A stretch of DNA of 64,000 bases from JBKHXF01 sp046566145 (GTDB taxonomy: Bacteria; Actinomycetota; Nitriliruptoria; Nitriliruptorales; Nitriliruptoraceae), in the NCBI GenBank assembly GCA_046566145.1, contig JBKHXF010000034.1, forward strand, positions 14,730-78,729, written 5' to 3'. This document shows positions 14,918 through 22,842 of this stretch, piece by piece (positions within the stretch are counted from its first letter, which is position 1; every line of letters starts with the position of its first letter). The position numbers and the translations under genes are program-made. The notes under the pieces are model-generated. The model was given only the letters and a program-made list of their open reading frames with translations. It searched no databases and was not told the origin of the DNA.

Positions 14918-16171
14918 ATGCGCTCCGTCGACGACCTCGAGTTCGGCCACGTCGCCGACACCGACGACGAGCACCAGCGCTTCGCCGAGACCGTCGCGCT
15001 CGGCTTCCACGAGACGCTGCTCGACGCCTGGCTGCCGTACTGGCGGGCCACGACGGAGTTCGACCGCACCTGGGTCGCGCGGGACGGCGACCGCCTGGTC
15101 GGGACCTGCGCGGTGCACTCCTTCTGGATGTCGCTGCCCGGCGGTGGCGAGGCGCCGTGCGCCGGGCTGACCGCCGTCGGCGTCGCGCCGGACTGGCGCC
15201 GCCGTGGCGTGCTGACCCGGCTGATGCGCTGGCACCTCGACGACGCCCGCCGGCGCGGTGAGCCGTTCGCGGCCCTCTACGCCTCCGAGGCCGCGATCTA
15301 CGGGCGCTTCGGGTACGGGGTGGCGGCGCCGATGGTCGGGCTGCGGGTCCCGGCCGTCCACGCCGCGCCGGCGGGCGCCGCGGGGCTGCCGGACGTCCGT
15401 CTCGTCGAGGTCACCGGGACGCTCGACGCGCCAGCGGCCGCGCTCGACGAGCTCCGCGCGATCGAGCGGGCGGCGCGGGCCCAGCGCGGCGGGATGATGT
15501 CGCGCGACGACGTGTGGTGGCGGAGCTGGATGGCGGCCGACCCGCCGGACGACCGCGACGGGTTCACCGTCCGGCGCTGCGCCGTGGTGGACGGGCGCGG
15601 GTACGTGCTGTTCCGCACGAAGGGACGCTGGGAGGAGGGCGTGCCCCGCGGGGAGCTCGCCGTCGTCGAGCTCGTCGCCATCGACCCCGAGGCGACCGCG
15701 GCGCTGTGGGCCTTCCTCGCCGGGATCGACCTCGTCGAGACCATCACGTCGCCGCTGGAGCCGGCCGACACGCCGCTCCCGCACCTGGTGGCCGACCGCA
15801 ACCGGGTGCGGGTCACGGCCGACGACCCGCTGTGGCTGCGGCTCGTGGACGTCCCGGCGGCCCTCGCCGTCCGGACCTACGACGTCGACGACGTGCTGGT
15901 GGTCGAGGTGGCCGACGCGCTGCTGCCGGCGAACGCGGGGACGTGGCGGGTCGAGGTCCGAGACGGGACGGCGACGGTCTCGCCCGCACCGGATGCCGAC
16001 CCCGACCTCGGGCTCGACGTGTCGGGGCTCGGGTCGCTGCTGCTCGGCGGCGTCCGTGCCACCGAGCTCGCCGGGGCCCGGCGGGTCGTCGAGCACACCG
16101 CCGGCGCGTTGCGCCGCGCCGACCTGCTGTTCTCGGTCGGGGCGGCGCCGTGGAACCCGTTCATGTTCTGA
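14918..16171 (+). CDS. Eis-family GNAT N-acetyltransferase with sterol-carrier-like C-terminus
   Basis: This 417-residue protein has the three-part Eis build. An N-terminal GNAT domain carries the acetyl-CoA loop AVGVAPDWRRRGVLTRLMRWHL and YASEAAIYGRFGYGVAAP. A second, degenerate acetyltransferase domain follows, and then a C-terminal SCP2-like domain containing DVSGLGSLLLGGV. It ends in ...NPFMF; in Eis the C-terminal carboxylate of a terminal Phe takes part in catalysis, and that feature is conserved here. Mycobacterial Eis acetylates amines of aminoglycosides and peptides; the substrate here is not known. The ATG has a strong upstream GCAGGAGGAC. Confidence 0.93.
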   Translation: MRSVDDLEFGHVADTDDEHQRFAETVALGFHETLLDAWLPYWRATTEFDRTWVARDGDRLVGTCAVHSFWMSLPGGGEAPCAGLTAVGVAPDWRRRGVLTRLMRWHLDDARRRGEPFAALYASEAAIYGRFGYGVAAPMVGLRVPAVHAAPAGAAGLPDVRLVEVTGTLDAPAAALDELRAIERAARAQRGGMMSRDDVWWRSWMAADPPDDRDGFTVRRCAVVDGRGYVLFRTKGRWEEGVPRGELAVVELVAIDPEATAALWAFLAGIDLVETITSPLEPADTPLPHLVADRNRVRVTADDPLWLRLVDVPAALAVRTYDVDDVLVVEVADALLPANAGTWRVEVRDGTATVSPAPDADPDLGLDVSGLGSLLLGGVRATELAGARRVVEHTAGALRRADLLFSVGAAPWNPFMF

Positions 16172-16254
16172 CGCGCGCGTGCGGCCCCCGTCGGCGGGGC
16201 TACGGTCGCGGCCCGGCCCCGTCGTGGGGCGAGACGTCACCCAGGAGCGATCGC

Positions 16255-16473
16255 GTGAGCCACGTGTACAAGAAGATCGAGCTGGTCGGGTCGTCGCGGG
16301 AGGGCGTCGACGACGCCATCCGCGGGGCGATCCGCAAGGCCGGCGAGACGATGCGCAACCTCGACTGGTTCGAGGTCCAGGAGATCCGCGGCTGGATCAA
16401 GGACGGTGAGCCGCAGCACTTCCAGGTCACCCTGAAGGTCGGCTTCCGCGTCGACGACGGCGTGTCGGGCTGA
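16255..16473 (+). CDS. dodecin family flavin-binding protein
   Basis: This 72-residue protein matches dodecins, hollow dodecameric spheres that bind and buffer flavins. The signature elements are VYKKIELVGSSREGVDDAI at the N-terminus, then ETMRNLDWFEVQEIRGWI, in which the Trp stacks on flavin, and HFQVTLKVGFRVDD at the end. The GTG start follows CCAGGAG. A TACGGT hexamer at 16201-16206 is the likely -10. It stands as a single-gene unit. Confidence 0.93.
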   Translation: MSHVYKKIELVGSSREGVDDAIRGAIRKAGETMRNLDWFEVQEIRGWIKDGEPQHFQVTLKVGFRVDDGVSG

Positions 16474-16566
16474 CGAGGCCCACGGCGGGACGTGCGCGTG
16501 GCGTGCCGCGCACGTCCGCCGGCGCACACGCCGCCGGCGCGAGGTGGCGAGGTTCCCGCCCGGCCG

Positions 16567-16572
16567 TAGCCT
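16567..16572 (+). promoter_or_regulatory. putative -10 element of the leader peptide-cimA transcript
   Basis: TAGCCT would start transcription near 16580, giving a short untranslated leader before the leader-peptide ATG at 16605. Confidence 0.5.
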
Positions 16573-16604
16573 CACCCCGCACGACCACGACCCGTGGGGT
16601 CCCG

Positions 16605-16679
16605 ATGCCCGTCCTCGCCAGCACCGCCGCCCGCACCGCGGGTGCCGCCGGCGTGGACGCGATCATCATCATCGGCTGA
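16605..16679 (+). CDS. isoleucine-rich leader peptide of the cimA attenuator
   Basis: This is a 24-codon frame starting at ATG and ending at TGA. Codons 20-23 are four consecutive ATC (Ile), followed by Gly and stop; Val and Leu codons occur at positions 3, 4 and 17. It lies 87 nt before cimA, whose product feeds isoleucine synthesis. Immediately after the stop come two mutually exclusive hairpins. A run of codons for the pathway's end product, right before alternative stems, is the standard design of a ribosome-mediated attenuator. The ribosome-binding site (TGGGG) is weak. Confidence 0.75.
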   Translation: MPVLASTAARTAGAAGVDAIIIIG

Positions 16680-16718
16680 CTCCGCGACCGGGACCCCGGC
16701 CGCGGAGCGGCCGGTCCC
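16680..16718 (+). promoter_or_regulatory. attenuator: mutually exclusive antiterminator and terminator stems
   Basis: The terminator-like stem pairs 16690-16695 with 16713-16718 and 16698-16703 with 16707-16712 (12 bp, two-base bulge, GGA loop). The alternative stem pairs CTCCGCG at 16680-16686 with CGCGGAG at 16701-16707, seven perfect pairs that break the first stem. A ribosome reaching the leader stop would cover 16680-16686 and favour the terminator; one stalled on the Ile codons would leave it free. No T-tract follows, so the termination mode is uncertain. Confidence 0.65.
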
Positions 16719-16766
16719 ACCGGCAGCGCCGCGCCCGACGTCCCGCCCCGATCAGAGGACGACGAC

Positions 16767-18422
16767 GTGAGCGACACCCCGCTGCCCGACCCGGCGACCG
16801 CGCCGGCGGTCGCCCTGTACGACACGACGCTGCGCGACGGCACCCAGCGCGAGGGCGTGACCCTGTCGGTGACCGACAAGCTCCGGGTCGCCGCGCACAT
16901 GGACGCGCTCGGCGTGCACTTCATCGAAGGCGGCTGGCCCGGCGCGAACCCGAAGGACACCGAGTTCTTCGCCCGCGCCGCCGCCGGTGACCTGCGGCTC
17001 GACCACGCGACGCTCGTCACCTTCGGGATGACGCGCAGCGCGAGGCACGAGGTGGACGCCGACCCGCTGCTGCAGGCGCTGCTCGACGCGCGCACGGACG
17101 TCATCTGCCTGGTCGGCAAGTCGTGGGGCTACCACGTCGACGAGGCGCTCGGTGTGGCGCGCGAGACGAACCTCGCGATGGTGTCGGAGTCGGTCGCCCA
17201 CCTCGTGTCGCAGGGCCGCCGGGTCGTCTTCGACGCCGAGCACTTCTTCGACGGTTGGGCCCGCGACCGCGCGTACGCCCGCGAGGTGGTCGTGGCGGCC
17301 GCCGAGGCCGGCGCCGAGACCGTCGTGCTGTGCGACACCAACGGCGGCGCGATGCCGTGGGACGTCGCGCCCATCGTCCGTGAACTGGTGGACACCCTGC
17401 CCTGCGAGGTCGGCCTGCACTTCCACGACGACGGCGGGTGCGGCGTCGCCAACACCCTGCTCGGGGTCGAGGCCGGCGCGGTGCAGGTGCAGGGGACCGC
17501 CAACGGCCTCGGGGAGCGGTGCGGCAACGCGAACCTCTTCACCATCATCGGCGACCTGCAGCTCAAGCGCGGCCTCGAGCTGATCTCCCCGGCGCAGCTC
17601 GAGCGGCTCGCCGACACGAGCCACGTCGTGGCGGAGCTCACCAACCAGGCCCACCCGTCGGTCGCGCCCTACGTGGGGCACACGGCGTTCAGCCACAAGG
17701 CCGGCCTGCACGCGTCCGCGCTCGCCAAGGCACCCGACATGTACCAGCACGTCGACCCGGACCTCGTCGGCAACCGGCAGCGGCTGGTCGTCTCCGAGCT
17801 CGCCGGCCGGTCGAACATCGTGCTGAAGGCGAAGGAGCTCGGGCTCGAGGTGACCGACGAGGAGGCCGCCCAGGTCCTCGCCGTGGTCAAGCAGCGCGAG
17901 GCGGAGGGCTGGAGCTACGAGGCGGCCGACGCGTCGTTCGCGCTGCTGCTGCTGCGCGAGACGGGCCGGCTCGCCCCTGCGGACGAACCGTTCGTCACCC
18001 AGCGCTACCGCGTGACGGTCGGCGGCCGGCACCCCTCCGAGGCCCCCTTGGGCGCGCCGGCGGAGGCGATCCTCAGCGTCGAGGTGGCCGGCGAGCGCAA
18101 GCTCGGCGCCGGCGAGGGCAACGGGCCCGTCGACGCGCTCGACCACGCCTTCCGCAACGCCGTGAACGGCACGTGGCCGCACCTCGCGGACATCCACCTC
18201 GTGGACTACAAGGTCCGTATCATGGAGGCATCGCAGGGCACGGACGCGGTGACACGGGTCCTCATCACGGCGACGGACGGGGCAGACGTGTGGGACACGG
18301 TCGGGGTGCACCCCAACGTCGTGGAGGCCTCCTGGCGGGCCCTCTCCGACGCCTACACCCACGCGCTGCTGCGGGCTGAGACCGGTGGGTCGCCGCACAC
18401 GCACCCGACGCCGGGGCGCTGA
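16767..18422 (+). CDS. cimA: (R)-citramalate synthase
   Basis: This 551-residue protein of the LeuA/HMG-CoA lyase-like family condenses pyruvate with acetyl-CoA, the first step of threonine-independent isoleucine synthesis. It has YDTTLRDGTQREGV, FIEGGWPGANPKD, the metal-binding HFHDDGGCGVANTLLGVEAGA and TANGLGERCGNANL. The sequence FSHKAGLHASAL and the C-terminal allosteric domain follow. GWPGANPKD and the length fit the CimA subgroup rather than LeuA or homocitrate synthase. The GTG start has AGAGGAC upstream. Expression is probably attenuated by isoleucine supply through the upstream leader. leuCD supply the following isomerisation and leuB the decarboxylating oxidation. Confidence 0.94.
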   Translation: MSDTPLPDPATAPAVALYDTTLRDGTQREGVTLSVTDKLRVAAHMDALGVHFIEGGWPGANPKDTEFFARAAAGDLRLDHATLVTFGMTRSARHEVDADPLLQALLDARTDVICLVGKSWGYHVDEALGVARETNLAMVSESVAHLVSQGRRVVFDAEHFFDGWARDRAYAREVVVAAAEAGAETVVLCDTNGGAMPWDVAPIVRELVDTLPCEVGLHFHDDGGCGVANTLLGVEAGAVQVQGTANGLGERCGNANLFTIIGDLQLKRGLELISPAQLERLADTSHVVAELTNQAHPSVAPYVGHTAFSHKAGLHASALAKAPDMYQHVDPDLVGNRQRLVVSELAGRSNIVLKAKELGLEVTDEEAAQVLAVVKQREAEGWSYEAADASFALLLLRETGRLAPADEPFVTQRYRVTVGGRHPSEAPLGAPAEAILSVEVAGERKLGAGEGNGPVDALDHAFRNAVNGTWPHLADIHLVDYKVRIMEASQGTDAVTRVLITATDGADVWDTVGVHPNVVEASWRALSDAYTHALLRAETGGSPHTHPTPGR

Positions 18423-18424
18423 CC

Positions 18425-20515
18425 GTGCTGCGCCAGGGGGCCGAGGACGACCTGCGGGGACTCGGCGCCCGGGCGCTCGCCGGGCTGGTCGACGCCACGC
18501 GTGAGCTGAACGCGACGGGCGACCTGCAGCGGACCCTCGACGTGGTGCTCGAGCAGGCGCTGCGCCTGCTGGAGGCGGACGAGGGGTCGGTGATGCGGCG
18601 CACCGAGGACGGGGGGTCGCTCGTCATCGGTGCCGCGCGCGGCCTCGCCCCGCACGTCGTCGCCGAGACGCGTGTCCTCCTCGGTGCGGGCATCGCGGGC
18701 TACGTGGCGGCGAGCGGGACCCCGCTGGTGCTCGGCGACGACCGCGAGGTCTCGCGGTACGGCGACGAGGAGGGGACCCGCCACCTGGTCAGCTCGATCT
18801 GCGTCCCCCTGCGGGCCGCCGGCGATGTCGTCGGTGTGCTGAACGTCAACCTCGTGCGCGACCGCGCGCGCCGACCCGCGTTCGACGACACCGACCTGCG
18901 CATCGCCGTCGCGTTCGCCGAGGTCGCCGCCTCCGCGCTGCGCCAGGCCCAGCTGTACGCCGCCGCCCGGACCCGTGCCGACGACCTCGCCCTGCTGTTC
19001 GAGGCGGGCACGGCGCTGGTCGGCGCGGCCCGGCTCGACCAGGTCGCGACGGCCCTGCTCGACGCCGCCCGGGCGCTCATCGGTGCCGAGCACGGGTTCG
19101 TCGTCGCCGCGCCCCCGGGCCGTGACCCCGAGCCGGTGGAGGTCCGGGGGCTCACGCTCGGCCGCGTGCTCGCGATCGTCCGTCGACCGTCGGTGCTCGC
19201 GACGCTGCTGCAGGGGAGCGGGCTGCGGGTCGTCGACGACGTGGCCACCGACCCGGCGCTGGCGACCCTGGCCGCGGGGGAGGGGACGACCCGAGCGGTG
19301 GTGCTGCCGCTGCACGGGCCGACCGGTCCGCTCGGGCTGCTCGTGGCCGTGCAGCCCGGCGGGGTGCCCCGGCCACCGGGGCACCGCATCCGGGTGCTCG
19401 CGACCTTCGAGACGCCGGCGTCGCTCGCGCTGGCCCGGTCGGTGCTCGCCGAGGAGCTGGTCGCCAAGGACGACGAGCTCAGCGCCCTCGCCATCGCCGT
19501 GCCGGACCCGATCCTGATCGTCGACGCCACCGGCGGCCTCGTCGCGATCAACCCGGTCGCGTCCGAGCTGTTCGGGCTGAACCCGACGTTCGAGACCGGC
19601 CGGGACGTGCGCGGGAAGCTGCGGTCCGTCGAGCTGGAGGCCCTCCTGCTCGACCGGAAGGACGCCGTGCGGACGGAGCTGACGCTCCTCACCCCGGACC
19701 CGCGCACGTTCCGCGTCCGTGCGTCGAGCACGGCGGCGGGCCCGGCGGGCTCCCGCATCCTGATCCTCGAGGACGTCACCACCGAGACCGAGCTCGACCG
19801 GCTCAAGAGCGACTTCGTGGCCGTCATCGGGCACGAGCTCCGCACGCCCCTCACGACGGTGCGCGGGTACGCGAAGGTCCTGCACTCGCGTGGGGACGAC
19901 CTGCCCGATGCGGCGAGGCGCACGGCCATCGCGGCCATCGCCGAGCAGTCCGGTCGGCTCGAGTGGCTGGTCGAGGACCTGCTGCTGGTGTCGCAGGTCG
20001 AGCGCCACCGTCCACCGCTGCACCTCGAGGAGCGGTCCTTCGGGGCGACCATCGCGGAGCTCGTGGCCCGCGCCCGCGAGGTCCACCCCGGCCGCGAGAT
20101 CCTGCTGCGCGAGGCCGCCGGCGAGCGGACCTTCCCCCTCGACCCGCTCAAGCTGGAGCGCGTCGTCCTGCACCTGCTCGACAACGCGGCGAAGTTCGCC
20201 CCCGACGGTCCCATCGAGGTGGTCGTCGACCTCGACCCGACCCCGCGCGTCCGGGTCACCGACCACGGCCCGGGCATCTTCTCGGGCGACCTGCCCCGCG
20301 TCTTCGACCGCTTCCACCAGGTCGACGGGTCCGGCACCCGCGAGCACGGCGGGACCGGGATCGGGCTGCACATCTGCAAGACGCTCGTGGAGGTGTGGGG
20401 CGGCGAGATCGGCGCCGAGAGCGACCTCGGCCACGGCAGCACCTTCTGGTTCACGGTGCCCACCACCCCGCCGGCGGCCGAGCCCACGGACCTCGTGGAG
20501 CTCGACGAGGGATAG
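18425..20515 (+). CDS. soluble sensor histidine kinase (GAF-GAF-PAS-HisKA-HATPase)
   Basis: This 696-residue kinase has no membrane segment. Rough domains: GAF at 25-175, a second GAF-like at 190-325, PAS at 345-455, HisKA with phospho-acceptor His470 in VIGHELRTPLTT, and HATPase_c at 570-685 with the N box LLDNAAKFAPDGP, DHGPGIF and HGGTGIGLHICK. It should phosphorylate a response regulator, but none is encoded nearby. Signals are likely small ligands or redox state bound by GAF/PAS domains. The GTG starts 2 nt after the cimA stop, so it may be read from the same transcript. Its TAG stop overlaps the next -10. Confidence 0.93.
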   Translation: MLRQGAEDDLRGLGARALAGLVDATRELNATGDLQRTLDVVLEQALRLLEADEGSVMRRTEDGGSLVIGAARGLAPHVVAETRVLLGAGIAGYVAASGTPLVLGDDREVSRYGDEEGTRHLVSSICVPLRAAGDVVGVLNVNLVRDRARRPAFDDTDLRIAVAFAEVAASALRQAQLYAAARTRADDLALLFEAGTALVGAARLDQVATALLDAARALIGAEHGFVVAAPPGRDPEPVEVRGLTLGRVLAIVRRPSVLATLLQGSGLRVVDDVATDPALATLAAGEGTTRAVVLPLHGPTGPLGLLVAVQPGGVPRPPGHRIRVLATFETPASLALARSVLAEELVAKDDELSALAIAVPDPILIVDATGGLVAINPVASELFGLNPTFETGRDVRGKLRSVELEALLLDRKDAVRTELTLLTPDPRTFRVRASSTAAGPAGSRILILEDVTTETELDRLKSDFVAVIGHELRTPLTTVRGYAKVLHSRGDDLPDAARRTAIAAIAEQSGRLEWLVEDLLLVSQVERHRPPLHLEERSFGATIAELVARAREVHPGREILLREAAGERTFPLDPLKLERVVLHLLDNAAKFAPDGPIEVVVDLDPTPRVRVTDHGPGIFSGDLPRVFDRFHQVDGSGTREHGGTGIGLHICKTLVEVWGGEIGAESDLGHGSTFWFTVPTTPPAAEPTDLVELDEG

Positions 20516-20518
20516 CCT
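20513..20518 (+). promoter_or_regulatory. putative -10 element overlapping the kinase stop codon
   Basis: TAGCCT; its TAG is the stop of the sensor kinase gene. It lies 43 nt before the FAH-family gene. Confidence 0.45.
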
Positions 20519-20561
20519 CGGCCGTCGTCCCCTTCGCTCCCTCCCCGAGGTCCGCGCCGCC

Positions 20562-21344
20562 GTGCCCCGCATCGTCCGCTTCGCTGGTCCACAGGGCCCC
20601 CGCTACGGGGTGCTCGAGGGCACCGAGGTCGCGGTCATCGAGCCGCACCCGTTCACGTCGCACCGTCCCACCGGGGAGGTCGTGGACGTCGAGGGGCTGC
20701 AGCTGCTCGCGCCGGTGATCCCGTCGAAGATCGTGTGCGTCGGCCGCAACTACCGCGACCACGCCGCCGAGCTCGGCAACGAGGTTCCCGAGGCGCCCCT
20801 GCTGTTCCTCAAGCCATCGTCGTCGGTGATCGGCCCGGGCGCCCCCATCCTCTACCCCTCGGACCACACCGACGAGGTGCACCACGAGGCGGAGCTCGCG
20901 GTCGTCATCGGCGCGATCGTGTCACAGGCGACCCCGGAGGAGGCGGCCCGCGGCATCTACGGGTTCACCGCGGCCAACGACGTCACCGCCCGCGACCTGC
21001 AGCGCGCCGAGCCGCAGTGGACCCGGGCCAAGGGCTTCGACTCGTTCTGCCCGCTCGGACCGGCCATCGCGACCGACATCGACCCGCACGACGTGCGCGT
21101 CCGCTGCCTCGTCGACGGGGAGGTGCGCCAGGACGGCACCACCGCCGACCTCGTCTTCGACGTGCCGACGCTCGTGTCGTACGTCTCTCAGGTGATGACC
21201 CTGCTGCCGTCCGACGTCGTCCTGACCGGCACCCCCGCCGGCGTCGGCCCGATCCTCCCCGGCCAGGTGGTGACCGTCGAGGTCGACGGCATCGGCCGGC
21301 TCAGCAACCCGGTGGTCGACCGGGACGCCACCCCCGACGCCTGA
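20562..21344 (+). CDS. fumarylacetoacetate hydrolase family protein
   Basis: This 260-residue protein carries the FAH catalytic core from about residue 60 onward: KIVCVGRNYRDHAAELG, FLKPSSSVIGPG, HHEAELAVVIG (metal-binding Glu), GYTAANDVTARDLQ-type GFTAANDVTARDLQ, and LTGTPAGVGP. Family members are hydratases, isomerases or acylpyruvate/oxaloacetate hydrolases; the exact substrate is undetermined. Mycobacterium has a similar gene next to gltX. Here purB lies between, starting 21 nt after this stop, which suggests an FAH-purB-gltX operon. Confidence 0.92.
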   Translation: MPRIVRFAGPQGPRYGVLEGTEVAVIEPHPFTSHRPTGEVVDVEGLQLLAPVIPSKIVCVGRNYRDHAAELGNEVPEAPLLFLKPSSSVIGPGAPILYPSDHTDEVHHEAELAVVIGAIVSQATPEEAARGIYGFTAANDVTARDLQRAEPQWTRAKGFDSFCPLGPAIATDIDPHDVRVRCLVDGEVRQDGTTADLVFDVPTLVSYVSQVMTLLPSDVVLTGTPAGVGPILPGQVVTVEVDGIGRLSNPVVDRDATPDA

Positions 21345-21365
21345 CCGAACCGGAGCGCCACGACC

Positions 21366-22793
21366 GTGACCGAGACCTCCATCCCCAACGTGCTCGCCGG
21401 CCGCTACGCCAGCCCGGCGATGGTCGACGTGTGGTCGCCGCGCGGGAAGGTGGTGCTCGAGCGGCGCTACTGGATCGCGGTGCTGCGCGCACAGGCCGAC
21501 CTCGGCGTCGAGCTCCCCGACGGCGTGATCGAGGCCCACGAGGCCGTCGTCGAGCAGGTCGACCTCGCCTCGATCGACGCCCGTGAGCGGGTCACCCGCC
21601 ACGACGTGAAGGCCCGCATCGAGGAGTTCGCCGCCCTCGCCGGACACGAGCACGTCCACAAGGGCATGACCTCGCGCGACCTGACCGAGAACGTCGAGCA
21701 GCTGCAGGTGCGACGCAGCCTCGAGCTGGTCCGCGACCGCTGTGTCGCGACGCTGGCCCTGCTCGCCGAGCGCGCCGTCGAGCACCGGGACACGGTGCTG
21801 ACCGGCCGCACCCACAACGTCCCCGCCCAGGCCGTCACGCTCGGCAAGCGCATCGCGAACGCGGGGGAGGAGCTGCTGCAGGCGACCCGCCGGGTCGAGG
21901 AGCTGCTGGCGCGCTACCCGCTGCGCGGCGTGAAGGGGCCGGTCGGCACGCAGCTCGACCAGCTCGACCTGCTCGGTGACGAGGCGAAGGTCGACGAGCT
22001 CGAGCGGCGCATCGCCGCGCACCTCGGCTTCGACGAGACGCTCACCAACGTCGGCCAGGTCTACCCGCGCTCGCTCGACCTCGACGTCGTGTCCGCGCTG
22101 GTGCAGGTCGCCTCGGGTCCGGCGAACCTCGCCAAGACGCTGCGCCTCATGGCCGGGCAGGAGCTCGCCACCGAGGGCTTCAGGCCCGGGCAGGTCGGCT
22201 CGTCCGCCATGCCGCACAAGATGAACTCGCGCTCCTCCGAGCGGGTCAACGGCTTCATGACGCTGCTGTCGGGCTACCTGACGATGGCGTCCGGGCTCGC
22301 CGGCGACCAGTGGAACGAGGGCGACGTGTCCTGCTCGGTCGTGCGGCGCGTGATGCTGCCCGACGCGTTCCTCGCCACCGACGGGCTGTTCGAGACGTTC
22401 CTCACCGTGCTCATCGAGCTCGGCGCGTACCCGGCCGTCATCGAGCGGGAGCTCGCCCGCACCCTGCCGTTCCTCGCCACCACCAAGGTCCTCGTCGCCG
22501 CGGTCCGCGCCGGCGTCGGTCGGGAGACGGCGCACGAGGCCATCAAGGAGCACGCCGTCGCCGTCGCGCTCGAGATGCGCGAGCAGGGCCGCACCGACAA
22601 CGACCTGGTCGCCCGCCTCGCGGCCGACGAGCGCATCCCGCTCGACCGCGACGCGCTCGACGCGCTGCTCGCCGACCCGCTCGGCTTCGTCGGCCGCGCA
22701 GGCGAGCAGGTCGACGCCTTCGCGTCCCAGGTCGGTGCCCTCGTCGCGCGCCACCCGGAGGCGGCGGCCTACCGGCCCGGCGCCATCCTCTGA
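21366..22793 (+). CDS. purB: adenylosuccinate lyase
   Basis: This 475-residue fumarase/aspartase-superfamily enzyme acts twice in purine synthesis (SAICAR to AICAR, adenylosuccinate to AMP). The superfamily signature is GSSAMPHKMNSRSSERV. HVHKGMTSRDLTEN, TGRTHNVPAQAVTLGKR and GPVGTQLDQLD mark the substrate pocket. The GTG start follows CCGGAGCGCCACGACC. Length fits the longer PurB type (about 470). It is followed after a pyrimidine-rich gap by gltX. Confidence 0.95.
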   Translation: MTETSIPNVLAGRYASPAMVDVWSPRGKVVLERRYWIAVLRAQADLGVELPDGVIEAHEAVVEQVDLASIDARERVTRHDVKARIEEFAALAGHEHVHKGMTSRDLTENVEQLQVRRSLELVRDRCVATLALLAERAVEHRDTVLTGRTHNVPAQAVTLGKRIANAGEELLQATRRVEELLARYPLRGVKGPVGTQLDQLDLLGDEAKVDELERRIAAHLGFDETLTNVGQVYPRSLDLDVVSALVQVASGPANLAKTLRLMAGQELATEGFRPGQVGSSAMPHKMNSRSSERVNGFMTLLSGYLTMASGLAGDQWNEGDVSCSVVRRVMLPDAFLATDGLFETFLTVLIELGAYPAVIERELARTLPFLATTKVLVAAVRAGVGRETAHEAIKEHAVAVALEMREQGRTDNDLVARLAADERIPLDRDALDALLADPLGFVGRAGEQVDAFASQVGALVARHPEAAAYRPGAIL

Positions 22794-22842
22794 CCCGCCC
22801 GCCTCCCCGCCCCTCCCGCCCGCCTCCCCGGAGGAGACCCCC

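Noticed and set aside
16677..16679. The leader-peptide TGA as another selenocysteine codon
   Set aside because: No protein family continues past it. The following sequence forms the attenuator stems, and the context is a leader peptide.
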